Assembly (NCBI RefSeq): GCF_036075115.1
Contig: NZ_CP107958.1
Span: 1,054,001 to 1,118,000 of the forward strand
Direction of reading: 5' to 3'
Source of the DNA: Streptomyces sp. NBC_00377
GTDB lineage: Bacteria; Actinomycetota; Actinomycetes; Streptomycetales; Streptomycetaceae
DNA: 64,000 nucleotides
Shown piece after piece: positions 50,117 to 58,675 of this stretch; within the stretch, counting starts at the first letter, position 1, and the number at the start of each line of letters is the position of its first letter. The translations under genes were made by a program, and so were the position numbers. The notes under the pieces were generated by a model. That model ran no database searches. It worked only from the letters and a program-made list of their open reading frames with translations, and was not told the DNA's origin.

Positions 50117-51145
50117 GTGAGCAGCGCAACGGGCAGCAAGGTCGTCGTCACGGGCGCCACGGGCAACGTCGGCACGAGTGTGGTGCGTCTGCTGTCGGAG
50201 GATCCGGACGTCGCCTCGGTGCGCGGTCTGGCCCGGCGGATCCCGGACCGGTCCGTGCCGAAGACCGAGTGGACCGCCGTCGACCTGGCCTCCGACGGGG
50301 ACGATCTGGCGGGCGTGTTCGCGGGCGCCGACGCGGTGATCCATCTGGCCTGGGCGTTCCAGCCCACGCACGATCCGGCGACGACCTGGCGGACGAACGT
50401 GCTGGGCAGCATCCGGGTCTTCGAGGCGGTAGCCGCCGCGCAGGTGCCCGTGCTGGTCCACGCGTCCTCCGTGGGCGCGTACTCGCCGGGGCCGAAGGAG
50501 CGTGCGGTGGACGAGTCATGGCCCACGCACGGCTGGCCTGACGCCGCGTACTGCCGGGAGAAGGCCTACCTGGAACGGACCCTGGACACCTTCGAGCGGG
50601 ACCACCCCCAGACCCGGGTGGTACGGATGCGGCCGGCGTTCCTGTTCAAGCGGGAGTCGGCGAGCGAGCAGCGGCGCATCTTCGGCGGAAGGTTCCTGCC
50701 CGGCCCGATCGCCCGGCCCGAGCTGCTGCCCTTCCTGCCGGACGTCCCGGGGCTGCGCGTGCAGGCCTTGCACACCGACGACGCGGCCGAGGCGTACCGG
50801 CTCGCCCTGCGCACGCCGGTGCGGGGCGCCTTCAACCTGGCCGCCGAGCCGACCGTGGACGCGGAGCTGCTCGGCGAGATGTTCGACGCCCGCCCGGTAC
50901 GCCTGCCCCGGACCGCGGCCCGGTCGGCCATCGCCGCGGCCTGGGGCCTGCACCTGCTCCCGGCCTCACCGCACCTCTTCGACGCGGTGTTGCGGCTTCC
51001 CCTCATGGACTGCACCCGCGCCCGGGTCGAGCTGGGCTGGCAGCCGCTGCACACGGCGCCGGAGGTGCTGGAGGAGTTCCTGCTGGGTCTGCGCAACGGG
51101 GACGGCGAAGCCACGAAGCCGCTGCGCGGACGCAAGGTGGGCTGA
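50117..51145 (+). CDS. NAD-dependent epimerase/dehydratase (extended SDR)
   Basis: A 342-residue extended SDR. Nucleotide-binding VVTGATGNVGTSVVRLLSED, the catalytic region HASSVGAYSPGP and the Y-x3-K motif YCREK, and the substrate half with FNLAAEPTVD. GTG 50117 has AAAGGAG six bases upstream. It is divergent from the alpha/beta hydrolase. The group includes nucleoside-sugar epimerases and atypical NAD-dependent reductases; the short C-terminal half does not decide. Closed by the large hairpin at 51182-51239. Confidence 0.87.
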   Translation: MSSATGSKVVVTGATGNVGTSVVRLLSEDPDVASVRGLARRIPDRSVPKTEWTAVDLASDGDDLAGVFAGADAVIHLAWAFQPTHDPATTWRTNVLGSIRVFEAVAAAQVPVLVHASSVGAYSPGPKERAVDESWPTHGWPDAAYCREKAYLERTLDTFERDHPQTRVVRMRPAFLFKRESASEQRRIFGGRFLPGPIARPELLPFLPDVPGLRVQALHTDDAAEAYRLALRTPVRGAFNLAAEPTVDAELLGEMFDARPVRLPRTAARSAIAAAWGLHLLPASPHLFDAVLRLPLMDCTRARVELGWQPLHTAPEVLEEFLLGLRNGDGEATKPLRGRKVG

Positions 51146-51181
51146 GCGGACGGTCACCGGCCGCTCCCGTCGGCGAAGGGA

Positions 51182-51239
51182 CCGCCTGACCACAGCGCGC
51201 CGTCCGCCTGAGCGCGGACGGCGCGCTGTCGTCAGGCGG
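51182..51239. terminator. Two-stage bidirectional terminator
   Basis: Inner 15-bp stem CAGCGCGCCGTCCGC (51193-51207) / complement (51214-51228); outer 9-bp stem CCGCCTGAC (51182-51190) / GTCAGGCGG (51231-51239), separated by a two-base bulge on each side. Confidence 0.85.
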
Positions 51240-51713
51240 CCGGGTCGTCTTCGGGCAGGGCGTGCGCCCGCTCGTCGAGTTCGTGCGTCGAGGTCGTGGC
51301 GTTGGGGCCCACCGTGTGCCTGGGGTCCTGCGCCGAGGCGGTCCCCGGCGGCGAAGACGCCGAAGCGGGTGCCGACGAGCCGGTCCCGGCGGCGAAGACG
51401 GCGAAGCGCGTGCCGGTTGCGGGCGAGGAGGGCGGCGCCGCAGGCGACGGCCGTGGCGCGCCGGTTGCGCAGGACCGCCGCTCCCGCCGCGCCGGCCGTC
51501 GTCAGCACGTGGGCGGTCCGCAGCGGCGTGCCCGCGTGGCCCTCCCGACAGGTCTCGGCGACGAGGCCGAGCCTTCGTTCCACGGCCTTCGCCGCCGCAA
51601 GGTCGGCCGGGGCCGCGGCGCGCGGGCGCGTCCTCGTGGCCGGGGGCCGCAGCCGGGGCCGCCCCGGACGCCGCGGCCGTGGCGGACGCCCTGAGCGGAT
51701 CCGCTCGGCCATA
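51232..51713 (-). pseudogene. NrfD-like polysulfide-reductase membrane subunit remnant
   Basis: Leftward, the segment LAAAKAVERRLGLVAETCRE followed by LTTAGAAGAAVLRNRRATAV and TRFGVFAAG matches the C-terminal helices of Streptomyces NrfD-type quinol-oxidising subunits, and after a frame change the expected end ASAQDPRHTVGP is found, closed by a stop at 51232-51234. Further upstream another frame (HEDAPARR) seems to fit the preceding family sequence. Only about 130 of the expected 300-400 residues remain, with at least one and probably two frameshifts and no iron-sulfur or catalytic partner genes nearby. The remnant starts about 15 bases after the small acidic gene. Nonfunctional in its present form. 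Confidence 0.7.
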
Positions 51714-51728
51714 CCCGGGGAAAGCTCC

Positions 51729-51974
51729 TCAGGCCGACGGCTCGTCCGGCGCGGGATGGTCGGACTGACCGATGTCCGCGTGGGGCGCGCCCTGCCGGCC
51801 CGTTCCCGCCTCGTCGGTGTCGGGGACGTCCTGCGCTTCCTCCGAGATCTCCTCGGGCTGTTCGGAGTCGCCGATGTCCCAGGGGTCCTCCTCCTGGCCG
51901 GCCTGCTGGTCGGGCAGGTCGCGCGGGATCGGCGCGCTGCTCTCGCCGGTGCCTCCGGAGCGCTGTACGGCCAC
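51729..51974 (-). CDS. Small acidic hypothetical protein
   Basis: An 81-residue, strongly acidic and Pro/Asp/Glu-rich protein (EEDPWDIGDSEQPEEISEEA in its middle) with no hydrophobic segment and no recognised family. The GTG at 51974 has GGGAGGA at five to six bases, which supports the gene. It lies between the ROK regulator's 3' side and the NrfD remnant. It seems disordered. Function unknown. Confidence 0.65.
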   Translation of the reverse strand: MAVQRSGGTGESSAPIPRDLPDQQAGQEEDPWDIGDSEQPEEISEEAQDVPDTDEAGTGRQGAPHADIGQSDHPAPDEPSA

Positions 51975-52154
51975 GACGTCCTCCCTTCGCCGTCGCACCG
52001 CACCGGGGCGGGCGACAATCCCGGGCGCCGCTCGCCCGGGCGGGAGGCGAGTACCTCTCCGGTGATCAGCGAAACGTGAACCCGGGGTCGGGTGTCCGGA
52101 TCCCCGGATACCGTGCGGGCGGTACGGGCCTCGGGCGGAGGGCTCGGGCGGGGA

Positions 52155-53447
52155 TCAGCGCGGGGCCCGGTCCTCCAGGACCGTTCGCCAGACGGGGGCC
52201 GGGCCGGCGGGGGCGGGCTCGGGGCGCCGGCCGCCGCGGGCGAAGAAGTCGGCGAGCGGGAGGATCGCCGCGCCGACGGTGACCGCGTCGGGGCCGAGCC
52301 GTCCCAGCTCGACGGTCACCTTCTGCGCGGGGTGGCGCAGGGCGTACGCGGTGGCGTGGCGGCGCACGGCGGGCAGGAAGCGGGCACCGAGCTGGAGTCC
52401 GGCCCAGCCGCCGATGAGGATGCGCTCGGGCTGGAAGAGGTTGATCAGGTCGGAGAGACCTGCGCCCAGGTACTCGGCGGCCTCCTCCAGGACCTCGAGC
52501 GCCACGGGGTCCGCGGTTCCGTCACCCTGCGGTGGGTAGGCGGCGCCCAGCATCGCCGTCAGCGCGGTCTCCTCGTCCACGCCCTCCGGCGGGCGGCCCC
52601 CCTGCTCGCGCCAGCGTTCCAGCAGCGCCTCGGCGCCCGCGTACGCCTCCAGGCAGCCCAGGGCGCCGCAGCGGCAGCGGCGGCCGCGCACCCGTACGGT
52701 CAGGTGCCCCCATTCGACGGCCCGGCCGTGCTCGACCTCGGGGGTGACGAGGCAGGCGCCGACGCCCGAGCCGAAGAGGACGACGACCGCGTTGTGCGCG
52801 CCGCGTCCGCCGCCGAACCACATCTCTGCCTGGCCGAGGGTCTTGGCGCCGTTGTCGATGAAGTACGGAACCGACTCGGGGAGGGTGGAGACCTCACGCA
52901 GGAGCGCCTCCACCGGGACGGCGTCCCAGCCGATCGTCTGGCCGTGCACGACGGCACCCTGCCCGGGGGTGTGTTCGATGATGCCGGGGACACCGATCCC
53001 CACTCCGAGCAGCTGTCCGGGGCCGATGCCGGCGGCGTCCAGGACCTCGGCGACGCCGTCGCGGATGTGTCCGACGATCCCGTCGACCTCGTACCGCCGC
53101 TGTTCCAACGGCCTTTCCACCCGGGCCAGTTCGGTGAGGGTGAGGTCGAACAGCTCGATCCTCACCCGGGTCTCGCCGACGTCCACGCCGATCATGTGAC
53201 CGCTGGCCGGGACCACCCGCAGCAGGATGCGGGGGCGGCCGCCGTCGGAGTCGACGCTGCCGGCCTCCTCCACCAGTCCGTCGGCGACCAGGTCGGCGAC
53301 GACGTTGCTCACCGAGCCGGAGCTCAGGCCGGTGGCCGGGCCCAGCTCGAAGCGGCTGAGGGGTCCGTCGAAGTAGAGCCGTTGCAGCACGGCCGTGCGG
53401 TTGGCCCGCCTGAGGTCGCGTACCGTGCGCCCGTTCCGCCCCGTCAT
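52155..53447 (-). CDS. ROK-family transcriptional regulator
   Basis: A 430-residue regulator of the NagC/XylR/Rok type. Winged helix-turn-helix about 10-75 (RTVRDLRRANRTAVLQRLYF, SRFELGPATGLSSGSVSNVV); sugar-kinase-like ROK domain about 85-400 with IGVDVGETRVRIELFDL, GVGIGVPGIIEHTPGQGA, and the zinc-binding motif RCRCGALGCLEAYAG. ROK regulators bind a sugar or sugar phosphate. ATG 53447 has AAAGGGAG upstream. A near-perfect inverted repeat at 53528-53550, about 80 bases upstream, is a probable operator. Its target sugar gene set is not seen in this window. Confidence 0.92.
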   Translation of the reverse strand: MTGRNGRTVRDLRRANRTAVLQRLYFDGPLSRFELGPATGLSSGSVSNVVADLVADGLVEEAGSVDSDGGRPRILLRVVPASGHMIGVDVGETRVRIELFDLTLTELARVERPLEQRRYEVDGIVGHIRDGVAEVLDAAGIGPGQLLGVGIGVPGIIEHTPGQGAVVHGQTIGWDAVPVEALLREVSTLPESVPYFIDNGAKTLGQAEMWFGGGRGAHNAVVVLFGSGVGACLVTPEVEHGRAVEWGHLTVRVRGRRCRCGALGCLEAYAGAEALLERWREQGGRPPEGVDEETALTAMLGAAYPPQGDGTADPVALEVLEEAAEYLGAGLSDLINLFQPERILIGGWAGLQLGARFLPAVRRHATAYALRHPAQKVTVELGRLGPDAVTVGAAILPLADFFARGGRRPEPAPAGPAPVWRTVLEDRAPR

Positions 53448-53527
53448 GTCGCTCCCTTTCCGCACCGCACCCTGCCCGACCTGCAACATACCCCTGCGGA
53501 CGGTCGGACCGCGACATTCCTCCAACC

Positions 53528-53550
53528 CTTAGTTCACGATGTGAGCTAAG
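53528..53550 (-). promoter_or_regulatory. Probable ROK operator
   Basis: CTTAGTTCAC-GAT-GTGAGCTAAG, ten-base arms with one mismatch, in the promoter region of the ROK gene; it overlaps the last codon of the phosphotransferase gene upstream. Confidence 0.65.
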
Positions 53551-54508
53551 AGACGCCCGCGGCTTCGATCTCGTCCAGCGCCGCGAGGAGTTCCGGGGCG
53601 ACCGTCTCGCCCAGCCAGCGGTTGTGCTCGGCGCCGTACGCTCGGGGGATCGTCTCGGTCAGCATGATCAGGTAGAGGTAGGCGCGGTACAGGGCCAGTC
53701 GCAGCCGGGCGGACGCGTCGAACACGGCATGCCCCCCGACCCTGCGATAGCCCTCGAGGAACGGCTCGTCCTTCCTGATGTCACCCAGCAGCGCCAGGGA
53801 GACGAAGTCCGCGACGGGATCGCCCCAGAACATGCGCTCGCCGTCGACGAGGCCACCGATCCGGGCCTTCCCGTCGACGCGGTCGACCAGCACGTTGCCC
53901 GGCCACAGGTCGAAGTGGACGAGCGTGGCGACGGTGACCTCGTCGAGGGCGTCGTACGCGGCGCGGGCGACGGCGGCCACCTCGTCGGCGGGGCGGGGCA
54001 GGGGGGCGCCGTAGCGGCGGGCGTCGGCCAGTACGGCATCGAACATCGTGGTGAACGCGGTGCGCCAGTCCGGGGCGAGCGGGCCGAGAGCGCCGGAGGG
54101 GTAGCCGAAGCCCGGCCCGGTCACCCGGTGCAGACGAGCCACCTGCTCCCCCAGCTCCCCGCGCAGTCCGGCCTTCTCGTGTGCGGTCACGGAGTCGTCC
54201 CAGGGGGAGCCCGGACACACCGTCATCAGCAGCCACCGTCCGTCGAGGGCCACGACCACGGGGGCGGGCACCCCGGTCCCGGCCGCTCCACGGCAGAACT
54301 CCGCCTCCGCGACCAGCAGCCGCCTCTCGTGGCTCAGCCCCGGGGCGGTGGGCGCGACCTTCAGCACGTAGTGACCGCCGTCCGTGAGGCGGAGCTCCTC
54401 GACGGTGTTGTACGTGCCTCCGCCGAGCGGAGCGACCCGGGCCAGCCGGCCGGGCGGGATGCCCGCTGCCTCCAGTACGCGCCGTGCCCGTTCCCAGGAG
54501 TCCGTCAC
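53546..54508 (-). CDS. Aminoglycoside-phosphotransferase-type kinase
   Basis: A 320-residue APH/choline-kinase-fold protein. ATP-binding N-lobe (RVAPLGGGTYNTVEELRL, VLKVAPTAPGLSHERRLL) and catalytic loop HFDLWPGNVLVD (H-x-D-x4-N), with the metal Asp in GLVDGERMFWGDPVADFV. The C-terminal helical lobe follows. GTG 54508 is preferred for the family's usual length; a GTG at 54592 would add 28 residues with no good ribosome binding site. Members phosphorylate fructosamines, sugars, homoserine or antibiotics; the presence next to a ROK sugar regulator hints at a sugar or ketoamine substrate. Whether it gives drug resistance is not shown. Confidence 0.85.
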   Translation of the reverse strand: MTDSWERARRVLEAAGIPPGRLARVAPLGGGTYNTVEELRLTDGGHYVLKVAPTAPGLSHERRLLVAEAEFCRGAAGTGVPAPVVVALDGRWLLMTVCPGSPWDDSVTAHEKAGLRGELGEQVARLHRVTGPGFGYPSGALGPLAPDWRTAFTTMFDAVLADARRYGAPLPRPADEVAAVARAAYDALDEVTVATLVHFDLWPGNVLVDRVDGKARIGGLVDGERMFWGDPVADFVSLALLGDIRKDEPFLEGYRRVGGHAVFDASARLRLALYRAYLYLIMLTETIPRAYGAEHNRWLGETVAPELLAALDEIEAAGVS

Positions 54509-54639
54509 CCCGCCCGCCCCTTCCTCCGGTCGCGCCCCCGTCCTCGACGCGACGGCCGCCCCCACCGGTGCGTTCAGCGGCACTTCGGCCACCGTGCCGC
54601 CGACGCCCGGCCCTCAGTCCCGCTACAGGGTACGGAACG
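54509..54639. other. Start of the gap between kinase and second FUSC gene
   Basis: No gene seen in 54509-55076 except the remnant at 54640-54897; the last part (54898-55076) should hold the promoter of the rightward FUSC gene. Confidence 0.4.
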
Positions 54640-54897
54640 GCTCCGGGGAGCGGGCCGTGCGGACGCCGACGCAGCGCCCCCGCGTGGTCGAGCACCTGCC
54701 GTGCCGTCCATCCGCCGCACGGCGTCGCCGGGCCCCGCTGGGGGTCACCGACGTCCGCGGCCACCTCGCGCAGGCAGTCGTGCGCCCGGGCCAGGAGCGC
54801 GATGCCCTTCGCTCCGGTCCCGCCGGTCCCGCCGGTCGTCCGGCCCATGAGCCCGACCGGGCGCCTCGACCCCGTTCCCGATCACCGTGTCCGCCAT
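54640..54897 (-). pseudogene. Remnant of a TIGR03086/mycothiol-dependent-isomerase-type protein
   Basis: Leftward, an ATG at 54897 with GGAGGGGGAG starts MADTVIGNGVEAPG, and in another frame the sequence GIALLARAHDCLREVAADVG, TPCGGWTARQVLDHA reads as the N-terminal part of the DinB-like maleylpyruvate-isomerase-type family (metal-binding His in LDHA). It ends after about 70 residues of an expected 190-200 and needs a frameshift between start and family sequence. Considered a decayed fragment. Confidence 0.6.
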
Positions 54898-55076
54898 GGT
54901 CTCCCCCTCCGGTGTCGCGCACCCGGTGTGCGCCCCGACCACTGAGAACAGTCCAGGGACGACTTGCGGACGGATACGTTCCGCAAGGGGCCGATCGACC
55001 CAACCGGCCGTCCGTCGCGGGCCGCGAGATGCTGAAGAAACGTTCGAGGCCGCGGGGAAGGGGAACTGGACTGTCG

Positions 55077-56330
55077 ATGCAAGAAGTACGTGAACGTGCA
55101 GCGCCCCTGGTGCGGCTGGTGCAGCGCCATCGGGAACCCGTCGTGGTCCAGGCGCTGCGGGCCGCCGCGGCGGCGACCGTCGCCTATGTCATCGCCCTGC
55201 GCCTGAGCCCCGAAGCGCTACCGCTCACCGCGCCCCTGACGGCTCTGCTCGTCGTCCAGGTCACCCTGTACGCGACGCTCACCAACGGCATCCGCCGGGT
55301 GAACGCGGTGGTGGCCGGGGTGCTCGTGGCCATCGCCTTCAGTCTCCTGGTGGGACTGACCTGGTGGAGCCTCGCGCTGCTCATCGTCGCCTCGCTGGGC
55401 GTGGGGCATCTGGTGCGGGTCGACGAGTACGTCCCCGAGGTGGCGATCAGCGCCATGCTGGTGCTCGGCGTGACCACCGTCGGGGACACGGCCTGGGCGC
55501 GGGTGGTGGAGACGCTGATCGGCGCCTTCGTCGGCCTCGGCTGCAACCTGCTGCTGCCGCCCCCGGTGTGGGTGGAGGAGGCGGGCGAGTCGATCGAGGG
55601 GCTGGCCCGCCGACTGCGGCAGCTGATGCTGCGCATCGGCGAGGAGGCCGCCGGGCGCACGCGGGCGGAGCAGGCGGCCGCCCGGCTGCACGAGGCGCGC
55701 CGCCTGGACCACGACATCGTCGAGGTGGACGCTGCCCTGCGGCAGGCCGAGGACAGCCTGCGGCTCAATCCGCGGGTCCGGGAGGGGCTGCTGCACCGGG
55801 TGGTGCTGCGCACCGGCCTGGACACGCTGGAGATCTGCACGGTGGTGCTTCGGGTGCTCGCCAGGACCCTGACCGACCTGGCCAAGGAGCGCGAGCCGGA
55901 TGCGCTGTTCCCGCCCGAGACCGGCCAGGTCCTGGAGCGGCTGCTCTCCGAGATCGCCGACGCGGTGGTGAGCTTCGCGGTGCTGGTGACCACGAGCGTC
56001 AGCCTCGACGCGGATGCCGCCGAGGCACGGCTCACCGCCGAGCTCCGGCAGGCCGCGGCCACCCGCGACAAGCTCGCCCAGCTGCTGCTGGAGCAGCTCC
56101 AGCACGACGCCCGCCAGTGGCAGCTGCACGGCGCGGTGCTGACCGAGGTGAACCGCATCATCGACGAGCTCGACACCGAGCACCGCACCCGTCGTCTCCT
56201 GGAGGACCTGGACCGGGTGTCGCGGGAGCAGAGCGACCGGATGCCACGGCTGACCCGGATGCGCGAGCGCCTGGGCGTCCAGGACGAGCTGTGGCGCAGC
56301 CGTACGGGGTTCGGCCGGCATTCCACCTGA
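55077..56330 (+). CDS. FUSC-family membrane protein (aromatic acid exporter type), second copy
   Basis: A 417-residue protein with six hydrophobic segments (VVVQALRAAAAATVAYVIAL, LTAPLTALLVVQVTLYATLT, INRVNAVVAGVLVAIAFSL in part, LALLIVASLGVGHLV, VAISAMLVLGV and WARVVETLIGAFVGLGCNLL) and a long helical cytoplasmic domain from about 165 to 410. This is the FUSC/ArAE fold, like the protein at 46065-47837 but without its repeat-rich N-terminus. ATG 55077 is used; ATG 55029 would add 16 residues. It probably exports aromatic or other organic acids. It stands alone. Confidence 0.87.
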   Translation: MQEVRERAAPLVRLVQRHREPVVVQALRAAAAATVAYVIALRLSPEALPLTAPLTALLVVQVTLYATLTNGIRRVNAVVAGVLVAIAFSLLVGLTWWSLALLIVASLGVGHLVRVDEYVPEVAISAMLVLGVTTVGDTAWARVVETLIGAFVGLGCNLLLPPPVWVEEAGESIEGLARRLRQLMLRIGEEAAGRTRAEQAAARLHEARRLDHDIVEVDAALRQAEDSLRLNPRVREGLLHRVVLRTGLDTLEICTVVLRVLARTLTDLAKEREPDALFPPETGQVLERLLSEIADAVVSFAVLVTTSVSLDADAAEARLTAELRQAAATRDKLAQLLLEQLQHDARQWQLHGAVLTEVNRIIDELDTEHRTRRLLEDLDRVSREQSDRMPRLTRMRERLGVQDELWRSRTGFGRHST

Positions 56331-56483
56331 GGGAACGACGTCGTCCCGATCGCCCGCGCCGCGCCTTGAGCGCCGGGCGCACCGGGCTGCCCACTGTGCC
56401 GACGGACCGCTTTTGCGTTCGACGGCCCGGCCGGGTCAAGGTGGCGGTCACGGCTGAGGCGCAGGACGACCTGAGGTGCGGGC

Positions 56484-57773
56484 ATGGGCAGTGGGACGGA
56501 AGCGGCGCGACGGGGGTCCCCGCGGCCCGGTCAGAACCGGGAGCTCGGCGACGGCCGGAGCAGACGCCGCTTCGTCGGGATGCTCGGCGGCGCGGCCGTC
56601 GCGTCGGCCCTCGCCGGGTGCGGCGGCGGGGGCGGCCGCCCGGGGGCCGCCCGGGAGACACCGCAGCAGGGGCCGCAGGCCTCGCGGCCCGGACAGCCGT
56701 CGTCCTCGGCGTCCGCCTCCCCGCGCGCCACCCGGGGTTCCTCCGGTCCCCGCCCCCTCTACCTGGGCACCTACACCTCGGCCGAGGGCGGCGGGAAGGG
56801 GATCGGGGTCGCCTCGTACGACCCGGTCTCGGGGCGGATCACCGGCCGGGGCACGATCACCGGCGTCCAGGACCCGTCGTATCTCGCGGTGCACCCGGAC
56901 GGCGCGACGCTGTACGCGGTGAACGAGCGCGAGCGGGGCGCCGTGACCGCGGTGCGGCTGTCCGACCACGCGGTGCTGGGCAGCAGGCCCACGGGCGGGG
57001 CGCACACCTGCCACCTGTCGGTCCATCCGGGCGGGCGGTGGCTGCTGAGCGCCGACTACGGCTCGGGCAGCGTGGCCGTGCACCCGATCGACGCCTCGGG
57101 GGCGCTCGGGGAGCGCACCGACACGGTGACGCACGACCGCCCGGCGCCCCGTCCGGGTCAGGAGGGGCCGCACGCCCACCAGTTCATCACGGCTCCGGAC
57201 GGCGGCCATGTCCTCGCCGTCGACTTCGGTACGGACACGGTGTACAGCTACCGCCTGGACGAGAAGGCGGGGACGCTCACCGAGGTCGCCCAGGCGCACA
57301 CCCGGGCGGGCGCAGGTCCGCGCCACCTCACGTTCCATCCCGGCGGCAGGTACGCCTACCTCGCCGACGAGGCCGACGACACGGTCTCGGTCTGCGCCTA
57401 CGAGCCGTCGAGCGGCCGGCTGACGATCGGGCGGCCGCAGTCCTCGGGCGCGAAGGCGGACGTGAACTACCCGGCGCAGTTGGCCGTCACACCGGACGGC
57501 GCGTACGCCTTCCTCGCCAATCGCGGCGACAACACGCTCGCCCGTTACGCGGTGGAGGCGGAGGGGGCGCGGCTGCGGCTGCTCGGCACGGTGCCGGTGG
57601 AAGGCGACTTCCCGCGCCAGATCGCGCTGTCGCCGGACGGCCGCCTGCTGTTCGCCGCCAACCAGCGGTCCGGCACGGTCGGCGTCTTCGAGGTGGACGA
57701 CACGAGCGGTGAACTGCGTCTCGCGGGCGAGCCGTTCGCGTCACCCGTCGCCGTCTGTGCGCTGCCGCTGTAG
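56484..57773 (+). CDS. Tat-exported lipoprotein with a lactonase-type beta-propeller
   Basis: A 429-residue protein. The twin-arginine signal SRRRFVGMLGGAAVASALAG is followed by a lipobox with Cys (LAGC), so the mature protein is a lipid-anchored exoprotein. After a Ser/Pro-rich spacer the seven-bladed propeller has repeated strands of the type YLAVHPDGATLYAVNE, HLSVHPGGRWLLSADYG, HLTFHPGGRYAYLADEAD and QIALSPDGRLLFAANQ. The family is 6-phosphogluconolactonase-like (lactonase/YbhE), but export makes an extracellular lactonase or binding role more likely. ATG 56484 gives the signal peptide position expected. The last 33 bases overlap the leftward DUF2470 gene. Confidence 0.9.
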   Translation: MGSGTEAARRGSPRPGQNRELGDGRSRRRFVGMLGGAAVASALAGCGGGGGRPGAARETPQQGPQASRPGQPSSSASASPRATRGSSGPRPLYLGTYTSAEGGGKGIGVASYDPVSGRITGRGTITGVQDPSYLAVHPDGATLYAVNERERGAVTAVRLSDHAVLGSRPTGGAHTCHLSVHPGGRWLLSADYGSGSVAVHPIDASGALGERTDTVTHDRPAPRPGQEGPHAHQFITAPDGGHVLAVDFGTDTVYSYRLDEKAGTLTEVAQAHTRAGAGPRHLTFHPGGRYAYLADEADDTVSVCAYEPSSGRLTIGRPQSSGAKADVNYPAQLAVTPDGAYAFLANRGDNTLARYAVEAEGARLRLLGTVPVEGDFPRQIALSPDGRLLFAANQRSGTVGVFEVDDTSGELRLAGEPFASPVAVCALPL

Positions 57774-58466
57774 GGAGCGGGGGCAGGACGCGGCGGCCGC
57801 CTGGGTGAGCAGGACGTGCATCCGCTCGGTGAGCTGGCCGACGTCGTCGGCGGGTGCGTGAAAGGGCAGGCGTACGTCGCCGTGGGCGCGGGCGCGCTCG
57901 ATGCGCAGCGTCAGTCCGTGCCGGTCGACGGCGAGCGGCTGGACGCGGACGGCGCCGTGCAGGCTGTCCCGTTCGACGAGCCGGGCGAGTCGCTCGACCG
58001 CGTCCGGGTGGGCGTCGGCGAGGTGCGTGAGCAGGTGCGCCTCGGCGGTGGTGAGCGGGTCGGGTGCGGCGGCGGCGAACTCGTCGAGGGCGACGACGAC
58101 CGCGCCGGCGGGTTCCTTCAGCACCACGCGGGTGGTGTGGAAGGCGAGCCGGCCGTCCTCGGGGGTGAACCAGCCGGCGAGCCAGAGCCGGGCGCGGATG
58201 CGGCCGCGTACCGGAACGGGTGCGACGTCCGCGAACTCCAGCACGGCGGACGGCTCGCCCCGGGGCGCGCAGATCGCCGCCGTGAGCAGGGCGCTGTCCT
58301 CGGGCACGTGCAGGGTCACCCGGCCGTCCGCGTCGACGGTGTGCGCTCCGACGAACTCCTCGCGTCCGCCGTCGGCGGTCACCGTGCAGGACCACGAGGC
58401 CGCGAGCACCGAACGGGCCCGCTCGGCGGCGGCGGGCACGGCAGCCCAGCTTTGGCTGTCACCCAT
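57741..58466 (-). CDS. DUF2470 protein, iron-box controlled
   Basis: A 241-residue protein ending in a DUF2470 domain (LLTHLADAHPDAVERLARLV, then VRVQPLAVDRHGLTLRIERA and VRLPFHAPADDVGQLTERMH), the domain also found in HugZ-type heme utilisation proteins. The N-terminal half is a split-barrel (CTVTADGGREEFVGAHTVDA). ATG 58466 follows a very strong ribosome binding site AAGGAGGT. An iron box lies right upstream, so the gene should be on when iron is scarce, in keeping with a role in heme-iron use. Overlaps the lactonase gene's end by 33 bases. Heme binding is inferred. Confidence 0.85.
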   Translation of the reverse strand: MGDSQSWAAVPAAAERARSVLAASWSCTVTADGGREEFVGAHTVDADGRVTLHVPEDSALLTAAICAPRGEPSAVLEFADVAPVPVRGRIRARLWLAGWFTPEDGRLAFHTTRVVLKEPAGAVVVALDEFAAAAPDPLTTAEAHLLTHLADAHPDAVERLARLVERDSLHGAVRVQPLAVDRHGLTLRIERARAHGDVRLPFHAPADDVGQLTERMHVLLTQAAAASCPRSLQRQRTDGDG

Positions 58467-58477
58467 CCTAAACCTCC

Positions 58478-58496
58478 TTAGGTAAGCCTTGCCTAA
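58478..58496 (-). promoter_or_regulatory. IdeR/DmdR-type iron box
   Basis: TTAGGTAAGCCTTGCCTAA, a 19-bp near-perfect palindrome matching the iron-box consensus TTAGGTTAGGCTCACCTAA. It begins at the ribosome binding site of the DUF2470 gene, so bound repressor would block transcription at or past the start. Confidence 0.88.
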
Positions 58497-58675
58497 CCTA
58501 TCGGAGATCTGCGGCCGCGCCAACCGCCGCGGGCGCCTGCGCCGATGATCCCGCCCGCCCGCTCCGAGCAGTCGGCAGTGCAGCCCGGCCGGCCTTCGCG
58601 GCGGCGGCGAAGGAGTCACCGCAGGTCGTTCGCCGCCTCGCCCGGGATCGCCCCGTCCGTCCTTCGGAGCAGAGG

